Shown: positions 8,542 to 17,160, numbered from the stretch's first letter. The stretch: 35,821 nucleotides of DNA from a bacterium (GCA_021827985.1 JAKATL010000027.1:1-35821); one strand, 5' to 3'. Notes: generated by a model from the sequence alone, not told the origin. Made by a program: numbers and translations.

Positions 8542-9312
8542 GTGGCCACCGCATGCCTCCCCCTGGAGCGCTACTCAGAGCGCATCGAGGAGGACTCGGC
8601 TCTCCTGGCCGGACTCCTCGACGAGGCTGGCTGGGACCTGGCTGTGCCGACCTGCCCCGGCTGGCGGATGGAGGAGCTGGTCCGTCATCTGGGGGCCGTC
8701 CACCGCTGGGCGCTCACCTACATCTCCCAGGGTCTAGAGGAGATGTTTCCCCAGCCAACCGAGGAGCAGATGCTGGGCTCGGGGCCCCGCCGGGAGGAGC
8801 TGCCCACCTGGCTGCGCGCCGGAGCCGCCGAGCTGGGAGCCGCACTCCGCCAATCCCGGCCCGATCTTCACTGCTGGTCCTTCCTCCCGGCTCCCTCTCC
8901 CCTCGTCTTCTGGGCCCGCCGCCAGGCTCACGAGACTGCCATCCACCGGGTGGACGGCGAGCTGGCTTTGGGGCCTTCCAGTCCGCTCCCCGCGGACTTC
9001 GCCGCCGACGGGGTGAGCGAACTCCTGCTCGGCTTTGCCCACCGCGGCCGCCGGCGCCTGCGCCGGGATCCTGAACTGGCGGCGGTCCTGGAGGCGGATG
9101 ACACCGGTGACCGGTGGCGCTTCGCGGCCACCCCAGATGGGCTGGAGGTGGAGGCAGGGTCGTCGCTCTCGGCGCCCACCACGGTGCGGGCTCCGGCCCC
9201 CCGGCTCTACCTCCTGCTCTGGAACCGGCTCCCGCTGGACCCGGTGGCCCTGGAAGGCAGCCCGGAACCCCTCACCTGGCTGCGCGAATCCCTGCGCGTG
9301 ACCTGGGGCTGA
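8542..9312 (+). CDS. Maleylpyruvate isomerase family (mycothiol-dependent, DinB-like) protein
   Basis: The 256-aa protein matches the MDMPI/DinB-like four-helix fold. The N-terminal domain carries the typical CPGW segment and helix VRHLGAVHRWA, and a second metal-binding segment AHETAIHRVDGE; the three His residues in these two motifs are the expected divalent metal ligands. The family includes mycothiol-dependent maleylpyruvate isomerase and many uncharacterised thiol-S-transferase-like proteins, so the exact substrate is unknown. Mycothiol use would point to an actinobacterial background. The GTG start lies 62 bp from the divergent c-di-GMP gene. It ends 15 nt from the convergent acetyltransferase gene. 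Confidence 0.8.
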   Translation: MATACLPLERYSERIEEDSALLAGLLDEAGWDLAVPTCPGWRMEELVRHLGAVHRWALTYISQGLEEMFPQPTEEQMLGSGPRREELPTWLRAGAAELGAALRQSRPDLHCWSFLPAPSPLVFWARRQAHETAIHRVDGELALGPSSPLPADFAADGVSELLLGFAHRGRRRLRRDPELAAVLEADDTGDRWRFAATPDGLEVEAGSSLSAPTTVRAPAPRLYLLLWNRLPLDPVALEGSPEPLTWLRESLRVTWG

Positions 9313-9327
9313 GCGCGGTTCGGCGGC

Positions 9328-9951
9328 TCAGCCGTTCTGCCTTGGGTGGGAGCGTTGCCTGATCAGCGCCAGCAGCCGTTCCCGGCACTCGGGCCACTCC
9401 GCCAGCAGAAGGCTGTAGTACAGGGAATCGCGGCGGCTCCCGTCCGGCCGCCGCTGATGGCTGCGCAGCTTTCCCTCGTACTGGAAGCCCATCCGCTCCA
9501 GGGCGCCGCGGGAACGATGGTTAAGGCTGTCCAGCCTCCAGGCCACCCGCTTCAGGCCCAGCTCATTGAAGCAGTACTCCAGGAGGAGGTACTTCATCTC
9601 CTCGTTCAGCCCCTGGCCCCAGGCGGAGCGGCGCAACCAGGTCCAGCCCATCTCCACCCGCTGGTGGTACGGCTCGTACTCGTACAGGGTGGTGCTGCCC
9701 AGGACCGATTCGTCCTCGAGGCGAATCGCCAGGAATCCCCGCTGGCGCCGGGGGTCTCCGATCAGGTGGTCGACCACCACCTGGCGCATCTCCGCCACGC
9801 TGTGGGGCCTGGGGGCCAATTTCCAGCGCCAGACCTCGTCATCCACCGTATCCAGGAGGGCGGCTGCGTCATCCGGCGCCAGGTGCCGAAGCCTCAGATG
9901 CGGCCCGGTCAGCTCCGGGATCTCCCAGGCGGACAACCCTGGCGTCACCAT
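9328..9951 (-). CDS. GNAT N-acetyltransferase, RimJ/RimL type
   Basis: The 207-aa protein is a Gcn5-related acetyltransferase of the RimJ/RimL (Acetyltransf_3) group. It opens with LTGPHLRLRHLAPDD, has the core strand FLAIRLEDESVLGSTTLY, the acetyl-CoA loop in WLRRSAWGQGLNEEMK, and the C-terminal signature AWRLDSLNHRSRGALERMGFQYEG. These enzymes acetylate protein N-termini, amino acids or antibiotics; the acceptor cannot be read from sequence. A TAATCT -10 candidate lies about 33 nt upstream of the ATG (9990-9985, minus strand). Confidence 0.85.
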   Translation of the reverse strand: MVTPGLSAWEIPELTGPHLRLRHLAPDDAAALLDTVDDEVWRWKLAPRPHSVAEMRQVVVDHLIGDPRRQRGFLAIRLEDESVLGSTTLYEYEPYHQRVEMGWTWLRRSAWGQGLNEEMKYLLLEYCFNELGLKRVAWRLDSLNHRSRGALERMGFQYEGKLRSHQRRPDGSRRDSLYYSLLLAEWPECRERLLALIRQRSHPRQNG

Positions 9952-10412
9952 CCGTGAGTTCGCTGCGAGCGCTTCACCGGCGCGAGATTATCCCATCCCT
10001 GGGACGGTCCCTCAGCAGCACTGTTCGGGCCCGCCTCGTGGAACTCACAGCTAGTCGGGCCCGGCTTCGCCACTCGCTTTGCACCTGGGGTCTGGTGCCG
10101 GAAACTGGGCAGGGGGCCCGGGAGGCACCTGGCCCCGTCTCGGAACCGGCCTCCCGCGACGATCCCAACAGATGCAGACTCAACCCGCGCGGTCCTTCGG
10201 GAGGGCCCAGGTTGAATTCGCCCCAAGTCAGCTCAGGGACGGGCGGCAGCCCCAGAGGTAGGATGGGAAGTCCTTGCCGTTGGCCCGGAACCGACCCCTT
10301 GGGGAGGCCTGGCGCACGCCACCTGGCCAGGGCCGAGAGGACCGGGTGGGAAGCTAGCTCGACGGCGCGGCTGCCTGCACTGGCGCTCCCTCAACCCGCG
10401 GGTCCGCAAGAC
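9952..10412. other. Intergenic stretch with a UUCG-type hairpin
   Basis: No convincing gene is found in these 461 bases. The only marked structure is an imperfect inverted repeat at 10181-10214 (CAACC / GGTTG outside, GGTCC / GGGCC inside, TTCG in the loop). It lies about 200 nt past the stop of the minus-strand MurF-like gene and could end its transcript or belong to the leader of the acetyltransferase gene. It has no U-tract. Confidence 0.3.
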
Positions 10413-11993
10413 TCACTTCGGCTCCAGGTATGAGTCCGGCAGGTCGTTCTCGAAGAGGACCACACTGCCCCTCCCCGCGACCTTGGGCAGCAGTAGCTGC
10501 GCCTCGGCCAGATCGGCCACCACGCTGACCTGATCAGGCGGATATCCAGCTCCCGCCAGCCCCTGGGCGACTGCGGCCGAGTGCCTGGGACCGACCAGGA
10601 TCACGTGGGTGCAGACCGCGGCCGCCCGCCTTCCCAGCTCGCGCATGCTGTGCTGCTGCTCCGAGCCCAGCTCGATGAATCCGGGGGTGACCAGCACCCG
10701 CCGCTCCCCGGGAAGGGCCGCCAGAAGCCTCAGGGCGGCAGCGGCCCCCACCGGGTTCGAGTTGTACGCATCGTCAATAACCGTAATGCCACCCCGCTGG
10801 GACACCTGAAGTCGGTGGGGCGCTCCCTGAAGCCGGCTCGCGCGCTCTGCGAGCACCTGCAGGGGACGCCCCAGCTCGGCCGCCGTTGCCAGGGCGTAGA
10901 GCAAGTCGGCCACTAGGTGGGGGCCGTAGAGTGCGACCTGGAACCTCAAATCCTCGCCTGAGTTCCCGCGCAGGTGGAACGTGGTGCCGGCGGCGGTGAG
11001 CTCCTCCTGGTCCACCCACCAGCGGTCGCCGGGGGCGCCGACCAGCACCAATCTCGCCCGCAGGTTGCGGAGCAGGATGTCTCGCTCGGCGACGTTGGAC
11101 GGAACCACTGCGAATCCCTCACTTGGCAAGGCCGCTAGCAGCTCTGACTTGGCCTGGGCGATCCGCTGACGGGTGCCGAAGCGCTCCAGATGCATCAGGC
11201 CCACCGCGGTGACAATGCCCACTCTGGGGCGGGAGAGCGAGCAGATCTCGGCTATCTCACCCGGACGGTATGCCCCCATCTCCACGATCGCCACGCCCCG
11301 CTCCGGCAAGCGGCCCTCATTGATCGCCCGGCAAACCCCCAGTGTGGTGTTGTAACTCTTGGGAGTAGCGAAGCAGGGCTGGCCCGGTTCGTCAAGCAGC
11401 TGCGCCAGCAGCACCTTGGTGGTGGTCTTTCCGTAGCTCCCGGTGATTCCTACCACCAGTGGCCCCGCAGCGGCTAGGCGGGCTCCGGCCCGGCTCATGT
11501 AGCGCCGCCGCTGGAGCCTCTCATACGGCCCGGTGATCAAGATGGCTAGGCTCAGCGTTCCCACCATCATGAGGTCGACCAGACCCATCAGCATAGCCCC
11601 GGGTGGCCCACTCCGGAACGCCATCAGCATAGCGGCGAAGCAAAGCAGGCCTGAGACCACTGCCAGCCGACGCGCCCGGACGGTCCACTGCAGGTGGGAG
11701 CGGGCCGCAAAGGGACGGAAGAACGCCAACGGCAGAAGACCAGCCGCCACCAGAGGGAGAGGTTGCCAGCGCTCCCCGACGGCGGCGGTTGTTGCCGCAA
11801 GGGCTAGGCCGGCCGTCAGCAGCCCCAGCTGCCAGGGCCAATGGCCCGCGACACGACGACGGGCAGTCGGCCAGAGTCGAGAGGGAAGGTATTCGTCGAG
11901 TTGAAGGAGATACATCCAACCTTTGAATTGACGGCTGGCGGCAATCGCCGCCAGCACGGAGCAGACCACCGCCTGCCAGACGGGCAGACTCAT
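10413..11993 (-). CDS. Membrane-anchored MurF-like Mur ligase
   Basis: The 526-aa protein joins an N-terminal membrane region (about residues 1-155, with four or five hydrophobic segments) to a Mur ligase. The ATP-binding loop GITGSYGKTTTK starts near residue 182, the central domain has YNTTLGV and EMGAYRPGEI, and the MurF hallmark DDAYNSNP is near residue 405. MurF adds D-Ala-D-Ala to UDP-MurNAc-tripeptide in peptidoglycan synthesis, normally as a soluble enzyme with a short N-terminal substrate domain. Here the membrane region takes its place, so the protein may work on a lipid-linked or otherwise membrane-bound substrate. It stands alone rather than in a division and cell wall cluster. The ATG has no Shine-Dalgarno sequence. 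Confidence 0.82.
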   Translation of the reverse strand: MSLPVWQAVVCSVLAAIAASRQFKGWMYLLQLDEYLPSRLWPTARRRVAGHWPWQLGLLTAGLALAATTAAVGERWQPLPLVAAGLLPLAFFRPFAARSHLQWTVRARRLAVVSGLLCFAAMLMAFRSGPPGAMLMGLVDLMMVGTLSLAILITGPYERLQRRRYMSRAGARLAAAGPLVVGITGSYGKTTTKVLLAQLLDEPGQPCFATPKSYNTTLGVCRAINEGRLPERGVAIVEMGAYRPGEIAEICSLSRPRVGIVTAVGLMHLERFGTRQRIAQAKSELLAALPSEGFAVVPSNVAERDILLRNLRARLVLVGAPGDRWWVDQEELTAAGTTFHLRGNSGEDLRFQVALYGPHLVADLLYALATAAELGRPLQVLAERASRLQGAPHRLQVSQRGGITVIDDAYNSNPVGAAAALRLLAALPGERRVLVTPGFIELGSEQQHSMRELGRRAAAVCTHVILVGPRHSAAVAQGLAGAGYPPDQVSVVADLAEAQLLLPKVAGRGSVVLFENDLPDSYLEPK

Positions 11994-12424
11994 TCGGCCG
12001 CCGCTGCGCGTTCACGCACGTGCCCCACTCCGGCGCCGATCGGCAGAGCTCGTCGACGCGCAGCCCCCCACACCTCCACCGTTGGTCAGAGTGGTCACCC
12101 GTCTGTCCGTGTCAATGGCCATTGAGAACTGGACAGTGGCGGCCACCAAAACTGGACGCACGACCAGATCGCGACGTCTCTCCAGCCACTCTTCCCGGCG
12201 TGGGTGGCGGAGCTCGCAAGGATTGCACTCCGCCCGAGCCTTGGTCGAGTACGGGTACTGACCAGAGCCGCGTGCAGTTCGCGTGAGTAGCCATCTCCGG
12301 AGCCCCGGGCCAAGTAAGCATCGTGGCGAGTCGGACGCGCAGCGGCGGATCACCGCTGAAGGGAGCTGTCTTGCCGGTCCGGTGCCGGCCCCAGACCACT
12401 CGGCCCGGCATACGGGGACTCCCC
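11994..12424. other. Gene-free accessory DNA
   Basis: No open frame here shows family similarity, and codon patterns look random on both strands. The stretch holds the IS21-like repeats listed separately and separates the MurF-like gene from the DUF6671 gene. It is best read as eroded mobile DNA. Confidence 0.4.
12117..12157. repeat. Two direct repeats like the terminal repeats of an IS21-family element
   Basis: Two related 17-18 nt units are present: GGCCA then four bases then GAACTGGAC (12117-12134), and GGCCA then CCAA then AACTGGAC (12141-12157). Multiple terminal repeats ending in ACTGGAC, spaced by one or two helical turns, are a feature I associate with IS21-type ends. No istA or istB remains nearby, so this would be a solo end left by deletion. 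Confidence 0.35.
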
Positions 12425-13330
12425 TCAAGGGTTGCAGGCAGGGCAGATACCCGGGTCGCCGGTAGCCTCTGGAGGTACCAGGGGCCTGATCTCCTGCCGG
12501 TCGCAGGCGGGGCAGCCGTAGATCTCTGCTCGAGGTTGCTCGACATCGGTGCCGCACCAAGAGCAGGGGACGCCCATGAGAACATCGACGGGCCCCCAGC
12601 CGGGCGCGGCGCAGCCTGGACAGCGAGCGGCGGCACGCTGCGCGAGCCGTTCGGCGGCGCGGGCGATCACCAGTTGACGAGAGGGACAGGCGTGAGCTCG
12701 AAGGTCGGTCTCTATGCGGGCGCGGCCGTCGGTTGCGACGGCCGCCGCCTCGGCGATGGCCGATTTCAGCGACGCGCGGCTATCGATACCCTTGCGGATC
12801 GGATAGACCGGCCCACTGTTTGGTCGCACTATGAGAAGATGCGCAGGAAAATCGGCGTCGGTGATGAACTGCCTGAGATCTTCGCCAGGGCGGGCGGAGG
12901 TGGTAGCCGCCACGATGTCGTAGGTGGCATAGGCGTCCCAGATCACGATGCCTGCGTTGTCGTCCACGAGGACGACAATTTCGCGGTCGACGGTCAGAAG
13001 GGGCATTGCGGGGTCGGGGCCGATGCTGCCTTCGTTGGCAAGACCCAGTTCTCGGCCGGCAGCCTTCATGCCCAGGCGAGCCTTGCGGACCGCCGTCTCC
13101 AGCGCTGAGCCGGTCCTGGGAATCTCTCCGCTGAATGTTCCCAAGGTGTCGGTGTCGACGTCGACAGCGTCGACATCCAGTCCGAGGGCGCACGCCAACG
13201 GGGGGGCAATTAGCGGCAGCTTGGCATGTTTGGTAGCCAGCACGGCACTCTGACCGGTGTAAGGGTGGTGCTCTGTGGGCCACCGGATCCTCTTGATCTC
13301 TCCTTGCGGCCCGGGAGCTTCACGTGGCAT
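12425..13330 (-). CDS. DUF6671 family protein with C-terminal zinc ribbon
   Basis: The 301-aa protein matches my memory of the DUF6671 family: YTGQSAVLATKHAK near the N-terminus, DTDTLGTFSGEIPRTGSALETAVRKARLGM, a middle block with ANEGSIGPDP and EIVVLVDDNAG, then RPN and ETDLRAHACPSR. The C-terminus holds four CxxC pairs (CPGC, CSWC, CPAC, CPAC), enough for two zinc sites. Function is unknown; the conserved middle recalls an enzyme rather than a regulator. ATG at 13330 is chosen because GGGGGAT precedes it at 6 nt and the upstream extension has no similarity. It sits alone between degraded regions, so it may have arrived with mobile DNA. Confidence 0.78.
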   Translation of the reverse strand: MPREAPGPQGEIKRIRWPTEHHPYTGQSAVLATKHAKLPLIAPPLACALGLDVDAVDVDTDTLGTFSGEIPRTGSALETAVRKARLGMKAAGRELGLANEGSIGPDPAMPLLTVDREIVVLVDDNAGIVIWDAYATYDIVAATTSARPGEDLRQFITDADFPAHLLIVRPNSGPVYPIRKGIDSRASLKSAIAEAAAVATDGRARIETDLRAHACPSRQLVIARAAERLAQRAAARCPGCAAPGWGPVDVLMGVPCSWCGTDVEQPRAEIYGCPACDRQEIRPLVPPEATGDPGICPACNP

Positions 13331-14325
13331 CTTGATCCCCCAGCCAAGGAAAGTGCCTGAACGTCGATCTGGTTGGCGGGCAGGGGCAGGAATCAGAGTC
13401 GTTCGTTCCTTGCCTGGGTGGGGTCCGGAGGTATGGGACGGGGCTCTGCCGGTAACATGCACGCTCCAGGGCGCGACACCGGATTGGGATGCCGACCAGT
13501 GGCTTGCCAGGGGCGACGTAGTTGGCGCACGTGAACGTGAAGGAGCAGTCGCCGCTGGCCGAAATGTCCGTGGCTGGTGGGACATAGCCAGCCGAAGCGG
13601 TGCAATTCACGCCACAGCTCGCGCGGGTAGCGGTGGACAGGGCGCTGGATGATCCGGGGCCGTGAGAGCGAGCCTGAGCCCGGAGCCAACGGCTCCGCCG
13701 ACACCCGATGAGGCGGAGACCCCTGCGGGAATCCAGTGCAGAGGTGCCCGCCGGAGCGCGCTTGCTGGAGTGCAGGCCGTGGCGACGGTGAATGGGCCCA
13801 AGCCGATAGCGAAGTGGACGGCCCCACCCGACGTGCCTCGTTGAGCCGATGGACAGGGGCCCGGCCAGAGCTGAGTTGCCGGTGGGTAGGACGCCCGGTC
13901 CTGGTCTGCTGGATGCTGGCGGCGGATACGACTCACGCTGGACCGGTGCCTTCGGTGCCGTCGCCAGAAGTGGGGGGATCATAGTCACAGACGGCGTACT
14001 GATTGGTGAAGGGATTACTTTGGAGGCACGGGTGCTTGGCCCGCTCGTTCCACGGGCAGGGCAGGGAGACCGGAAGGTCAGCGCTCCATCTGCTTTAGGT
14101 AAACACATGCTCCTCACCTCACGTACGCGTGCTCGCTATTACTCGGTTCCATCCAGAGCATGCTGTGTGGCGAGGATCAGCGTGGCATCCGACCCGACCT
14201 CCTCCTCCCCTTGGCGCGCCGGCTTCAGACAGCCGGCCCTGGCGGAGCCCTCTCCCCGGAGAGGTCATCGCCCTGGGGACCAGTCCGTACCCGCTTGTCC
14301 TTTCATGAATTAGAATCCTCACAAC
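13331..14325. other. Gene-poor kilobase, probably decayed
   Basis: Open frames exist on both strands (the longest on minus, 13320-14117) but none shows a family match, a ribosome binding site or plausible composition. A perfect 7-bp hairpin with a 3-nt loop lies at 13681-13697 (CGGAGCC / GGCTCCG). The minus strand around 13440-13620 could encode a Cys-containing secreted-protein-like segment, without support. No RNA gene is recognised. Confidence 0.4.
14311..14316 (+). promoter_or_regulatory. -10 box of a leaderless promoter
   Basis: TAGAAT ends 9 nt before the ATG at 14326, with no Shine-Dalgarno sequence in between. Confidence 0.5.
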
Positions 14326-14637
14326 ATGGCGACCGGTGAAGTGACATGGACCTTCCTGACCAACCACGGGCATGTGTTGTTGTGCATCGCCCGTGATCCG
14401 CGCATGCGGGGCCGGGACATAGCGGCCCAGGTGGGCATCACCGAGCGTGCGGCCCAAAGCCTCATTGCCGACCTGGTAGAGGCGGGGTACATCACGAGAT
14501 CCCGGGAGGGCCGCCGGAACCGCTATGCGCTGAACCCCACCATTCCTCTCCGACACCCGCTCGAGCAGGCCCATCAGGTCGGGGAGCTGTTGAGTGTATT
14601 GACCGGGCCGATCCGACCGTCCGTGCGGACTGGGTGA
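14326..14637 (+). CDS. Small winged-helix transcriptional regulator
   Basis: The 103-aa protein is a single winged helix-turn-helix domain: WTFLTNHGHVLLCIARDP, then the recognition region RDIAAQVGITERAAQSLIADLVEAGYI, then the wing TRSREGRRNRYAL, ending in LRHPLEQ and a short GELLSVLTG helix. This is a common actinobacterial one-domain MarR/ArsR-like family with no ligand domain. It probably binds DNA as a dimer; no partner gene is adjacent. The -10 box TAGAAT is 9 nt from the ATG, so the mRNA is probably leaderless. Confidence 0.82.
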   Translation: MATGEVTWTFLTNHGHVLLCIARDPRMRGRDIAAQVGITERAAQSLIADLVEAGYITRSREGRRNRYALNPTIPLRHPLEQAHQVGELLSVLTGPIRPSVRTG

Positions 14638-14641
14638 CTCA

Positions 14642-14658
14642 GACTCCAAGCCGGAGTC
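14642..14658 (+). terminator. Hairpin after the winged-helix gene
   Basis: GACTCC (14642-14647) and GGAGTC (14653-14658) form a perfect 6-bp stem with a 5-nt loop, five bases after the stop codon. There is no U-tract, so termination strength is uncertain. Confidence 0.35.
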
Positions 14659-14794
14659 CCACCAAGCCGACGTCTTGCGAGGGCGGAGCCGGCCAACGCC
14701 CTGTGGCTGGGTCTGAGGTGGCGGGAACCTGGCGGGCCAAGTCGACAGCTCCTTCATCACGTAGTTGGAGCGCCGCTCCGGGCACGGCCCACGG

Positions 14795-16252
14795 TCACTG
14801 TCCCTGGCCGAGGGAGAACCCGGGCTGGCCGTCGAAGGTGAACAGACCCTCGGTCTTGATGAACTCCAGCCCGGCTCCTGCCAGCCGACTGAGCAGGTCG
14901 ATGATCTGGGTGTGGGTGACCGGGCCGCCCGGTTGGATGGCCTGGAACCGGCATCGCCAGTGATCGACACAGAAGGTCTCGGGCACCCCGTCCGGGTAGA
15001 CTTTCTGACCGCGGTTGCTGATCATCACCAACTTGAGGCCGGGCCCCGCGTTGGCTTCGAGATTCTCGGCCAGTACTTTGACTGGCTCGCGCGATTCGAC
15101 GAACACGTCCATCCCCACCAGCTCCTTGCGGGCCAGAGGACGGGACGGCACCTCCACGGTTATGGGTTCGGAGTGGGACGGGTAGCTGACGGCCCGCAGG
15201 GTGTTCGGGACCGCCCCCAAACGGGCGATAACCGCGTCGGCGAACTCGGCGGTGCCGACCTTGGCCGTGGAGACGGACGGGTCATGAATGTCGTAGGTGT
15301 GGACCCCGTCCTCTATCGTGCGCAACCACGCGTTATGCACCCGAGATGCAGCCTCGCTCTGGCCAACATGGACTAGCATCTGCACCGCTGCGAGCAGCAA
15401 GCCGGATGGGTTAGCGACGTTCAAGCCCCCACGGCGGGGAGCCGAGCCGTGGATCGCCTCGAACATTGCGATCCCCTCGCCGACGTTGGCACTGCCGGCC
15501 AACCCGACCGAGCCGGCGATCTGCGCTGCGACATCGGAGAGGATGTCCCCATAGAGGTTCGGCAGCACGATCACGTCAAAGGCCTCCGGAGTGTCCGCCA
15601 GCTTGGCGGCGCCGATGTCGACGATCCAATGCTCGGACTCCAGATCCGGGTACTCTGCGGCGACCTCGTCAAAGACCCGGTGGAACAGCCCGTCGGTCAG
15701 CTTCATGATGTTGTCCTTGGTGAAGCAGGTCACCTTGGATCGGCCGTAGTGGCGGGCGTACTCGAAGCCGTATCGGATCAGTCGCTCGGTCCCCGGTCGA
15801 GTGATCAGCTTGAGGCACTGGGTCACATCCTCGGTTTGGCGGTGCTCGATCCCAGCGTAGAGATCCTCCTCGTTCTCGCGGACTATCACGACATCCATGC
15901 CCGGGTGCTTGGTCGCCACGAACGGCGCGTACGATGGGGATGGCCGGACGTTGGCGAACAGCCCAAGTGTCTTGCGGACCGTCACGTTCAAACTCTTAAA
16001 CCCGCCTCCCTGGGGGGTGGTGATCGGGGCTTTAAGGAACACTTTGGTCCGTCGCAAGGAGTCCCAGGCCCCCGGCTCGATTCCCGCCGTGATGCCCCGC
16101 TGGTAGACGGACTCGCCGATCGTGATCCTCTCCATCTCCAGATCGGCGCCTCCGGCGGTGATGATCCCCAGGGTGGCCTCCATGATCTCCGGGCCGATGC
16201 CGTCACCGTAGGCGACGGTGATGGGAATTGGGCGCGTCGCATCAGCAGTCAC
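14795..16252 (-). CDS. icd: NADP-dependent isocitrate dehydrogenase, long Thermus/Rickettsia-like type
   Basis: The 485-aa enzyme converts isocitrate to 2-oxoglutarate and CO2 in the TCA cycle. The order of motifs fits: YGDGIGPEIM, the substrate loop KSLNVTVRK with Ser/Asn/Arg, VRENEEDLYAG (catalytic Tyr), FTKDNIMK (catalytic Lys), the metal-binding stretch LPNLYGDILSD, and IHGSAPR. After the core (to about residue 345) there is a roughly 140-residue C-terminal domain, typical of the Thermus/Rickettsia branch and absent from the E. coli enzyme. The start is GTG at 16252: AAGGAG (16264-16259) lies exactly 6 nt upstream, better than the in-frame start at 16312. The gene stands alone in a region otherwise rich in remnants. 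Confidence 0.9.
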   Translation of the reverse strand: MTADATRPIPITVAYGDGIGPEIMEATLGIITAGGADLEMERITIGESVYQRGITAGIEPGAWDSLRRTKVFLKAPITTPQGGGFKSLNVTVRKTLGLFANVRPSPSYAPFVATKHPGMDVVIVRENEEDLYAGIEHRQTEDVTQCLKLITRPGTERLIRYGFEYARHYGRSKVTCFTKDNIMKLTDGLFHRVFDEVAAEYPDLESEHWIVDIGAAKLADTPEAFDVIVLPNLYGDILSDVAAQIAGSVGLAGSANVGEGIAMFEAIHGSAPRRGGLNVANPSGLLLAAVQMLVHVGQSEAASRVHNAWLRTIEDGVHTYDIHDPSVSTAKVGTAEFADAVIARLGAVPNTLRAVSYPSHSEPITVEVPSRPLARKELVGMDVFVESREPVKVLAENLEANAGPGLKLVMISNRGQKVYPDGVPETFCVDHWRCRFQAIQPGGPVTHTQIIDLLSRLAGAGLEFIKTEGLFTFDGQPGFSLGQGQ

Positions 16253-16299
16253 ATTCAACTCCTTGGCGTAAGAAACGGCGAGTGGATTGATGGCGGTGG

Positions 16300-16692
16300 T
16301 CACAAGGCGCAATCAGCGCGAGGGCGATGGCGCGGCTCATCTGGGCCGCCCCGGGCCCCGTCGCCCGGACCGCCAGGCGTGCCGGGCGCGCAGATGGATT
16401 CGGCCGCCATGACCGGACGGTATAGGCTGGGCTCGGACCGCAAACGCCGCCCTGCCTCTTCCCTGGTCACAGCCTGGAACCGGATGGCTGCCGCTTTGAA
16501 TGAGGCGACCGGGCCCATACAGGTGCCCACCAGCCTCGGGCGGCTCCGCGCTCCAGTGCGCCTGCCCTCCCGCTGGTACCCCGCCCGAGCATTGGTGCAG
16601 ATCGCCATGCGGCGGCCGTCGCTCCCGGCCGGCGGGTCGGCCGTAGTCGCTGAGGTCATGACGTCATCAGCCAAGACTATCGTATGCTCCAT
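16300..16692 (-). CDS. Hypothetical protein, doubtful
   Basis: A 130-aa frame opens with ATG at 16692, and TATGAT (16707-16702) lies 9 nt before it, which resembles the leaderless promoters in this window. The protein has no recognised domain; the middle (FKAAAIRFQAVTREEAGRRL) could be helical and the C-terminus is Pro/Gly/Arg-rich and looks non-coding. It lies just upstream of icd on the same strand. It may be a short real gene with a chance extension, or not coding at all. The stretch 16313-16904 otherwise contains only a 10-bp palindrome, ATGACGTCAT (16658-16667). Confidence 0.25.
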   Translation of the reverse strand: MEHTIVLADDVMTSATTADPPAGSDGRRMAICTNARAGYQREGRRTGARSRPRLVGTCMGPVASFKAAAIRFQAVTREEAGRRLRSEPSLYRPVMAAESICAPGTPGGPGDGARGGPDEPRHRPRADCAL

Positions 16693-16892
16693 AACTCACG
16701 AATCATAGAGCATTAACCACACGCTGTGGGAGTCACGCGAGAGGGGGACATGGGGGCCCGGCGACTGCTGGCCCCGGGATCCCTCACGCGGCGACACGTG
16801 CGACGCCCGAGACCCATCAGCCCCGTGATGGACGGCTACGCCGCGCCCCGGCCACACGGGCCACGCGGCCGGACATGGTGGACCGGCAGCGA

Positions 16893-16898
16893 TACGAT
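16893..16898 (+). promoter_or_regulatory. -10 box of a leaderless promoter in front of the MurE fragment
   Basis: TACGAT is followed by 6 nt and then ATG at 16905, the same arrangement as at intact genes in this window. Confidence 0.45.
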
Positions 16899-16904
16899 TG
16901 CCCA

Positions 16905-17000
16905 ATGCTTTGGTCGGAGCTGGGACTCCCCTTCGGTCCACCACCGCCCGGCGACATCGAAATCTCCAGAGTCGTCTACGACTCGAGGCAGGCCGGGCTG
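16905..17000 (+). pseudogene. Orphan N-terminal fragment of a MurE-like ligase
   Basis: The first 31 codons from ATG at 16905 read like the start of UDP-MurNAc-dipeptide ligase MurE: MLWSELGLPFG, a short Pro/Gly linker, then DIEISRVVYDSRQAG. The DSR motif, which contacts the uracil of the substrate, is present. After codon 31 the similarity stops, where MurE would continue with RPGxLFVAL. The promoter-like TACGAT is still in place. The junction near 17000 marks a deletion or insertion, and tyrosine integrase debris follows. The identification rests on a short stretch. Confidence 0.4.
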
Positions 17001-17160
17001 CTAGCGATCTCAAGTAGGGGGCGGGTCTGGCCCATTTGCCCTTGGGGGCGATTCGCCGCCAACGCTGCCCGGCTAGCTTTCTCCACCATGGCCCACTGGG
17101 TGCTGGCCATCGGCCCGCTGGGCCAGGTGCCGGTGCTCACCACCACGTCCCGGAAGCGGC

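Noticed and set aside
10181..10214. Possible T-box or riboswitch in front of the acetyltransferase
   Set aside because: The hairpin lacks the T-box sequence and a specifier stem, and the gene is not an amino acid gene. It is kept only as a hairpin.
13320..14117. 265-aa minus-strand frame as a secreted protein
   Set aside because: It overlaps the DUF6671 start, has no ribosome site or signal peptide, and its composition looks non-coding.
16658..16667. ATGACGTCAT palindrome as an operator
   Set aside because: It lies inside a doubtful frame, far from any firm promoter; ten-base palindromes occur by chance.
14795..16708. Long plus-strand frames opposite icd, rarA, the exporter, MpaB and the GGDEF-EAL gene
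   Set aside because: They are complements of well-supported genes, Arg/Pro/Gly-rich and without family similarity; GC-rich third positions keep such frames open.
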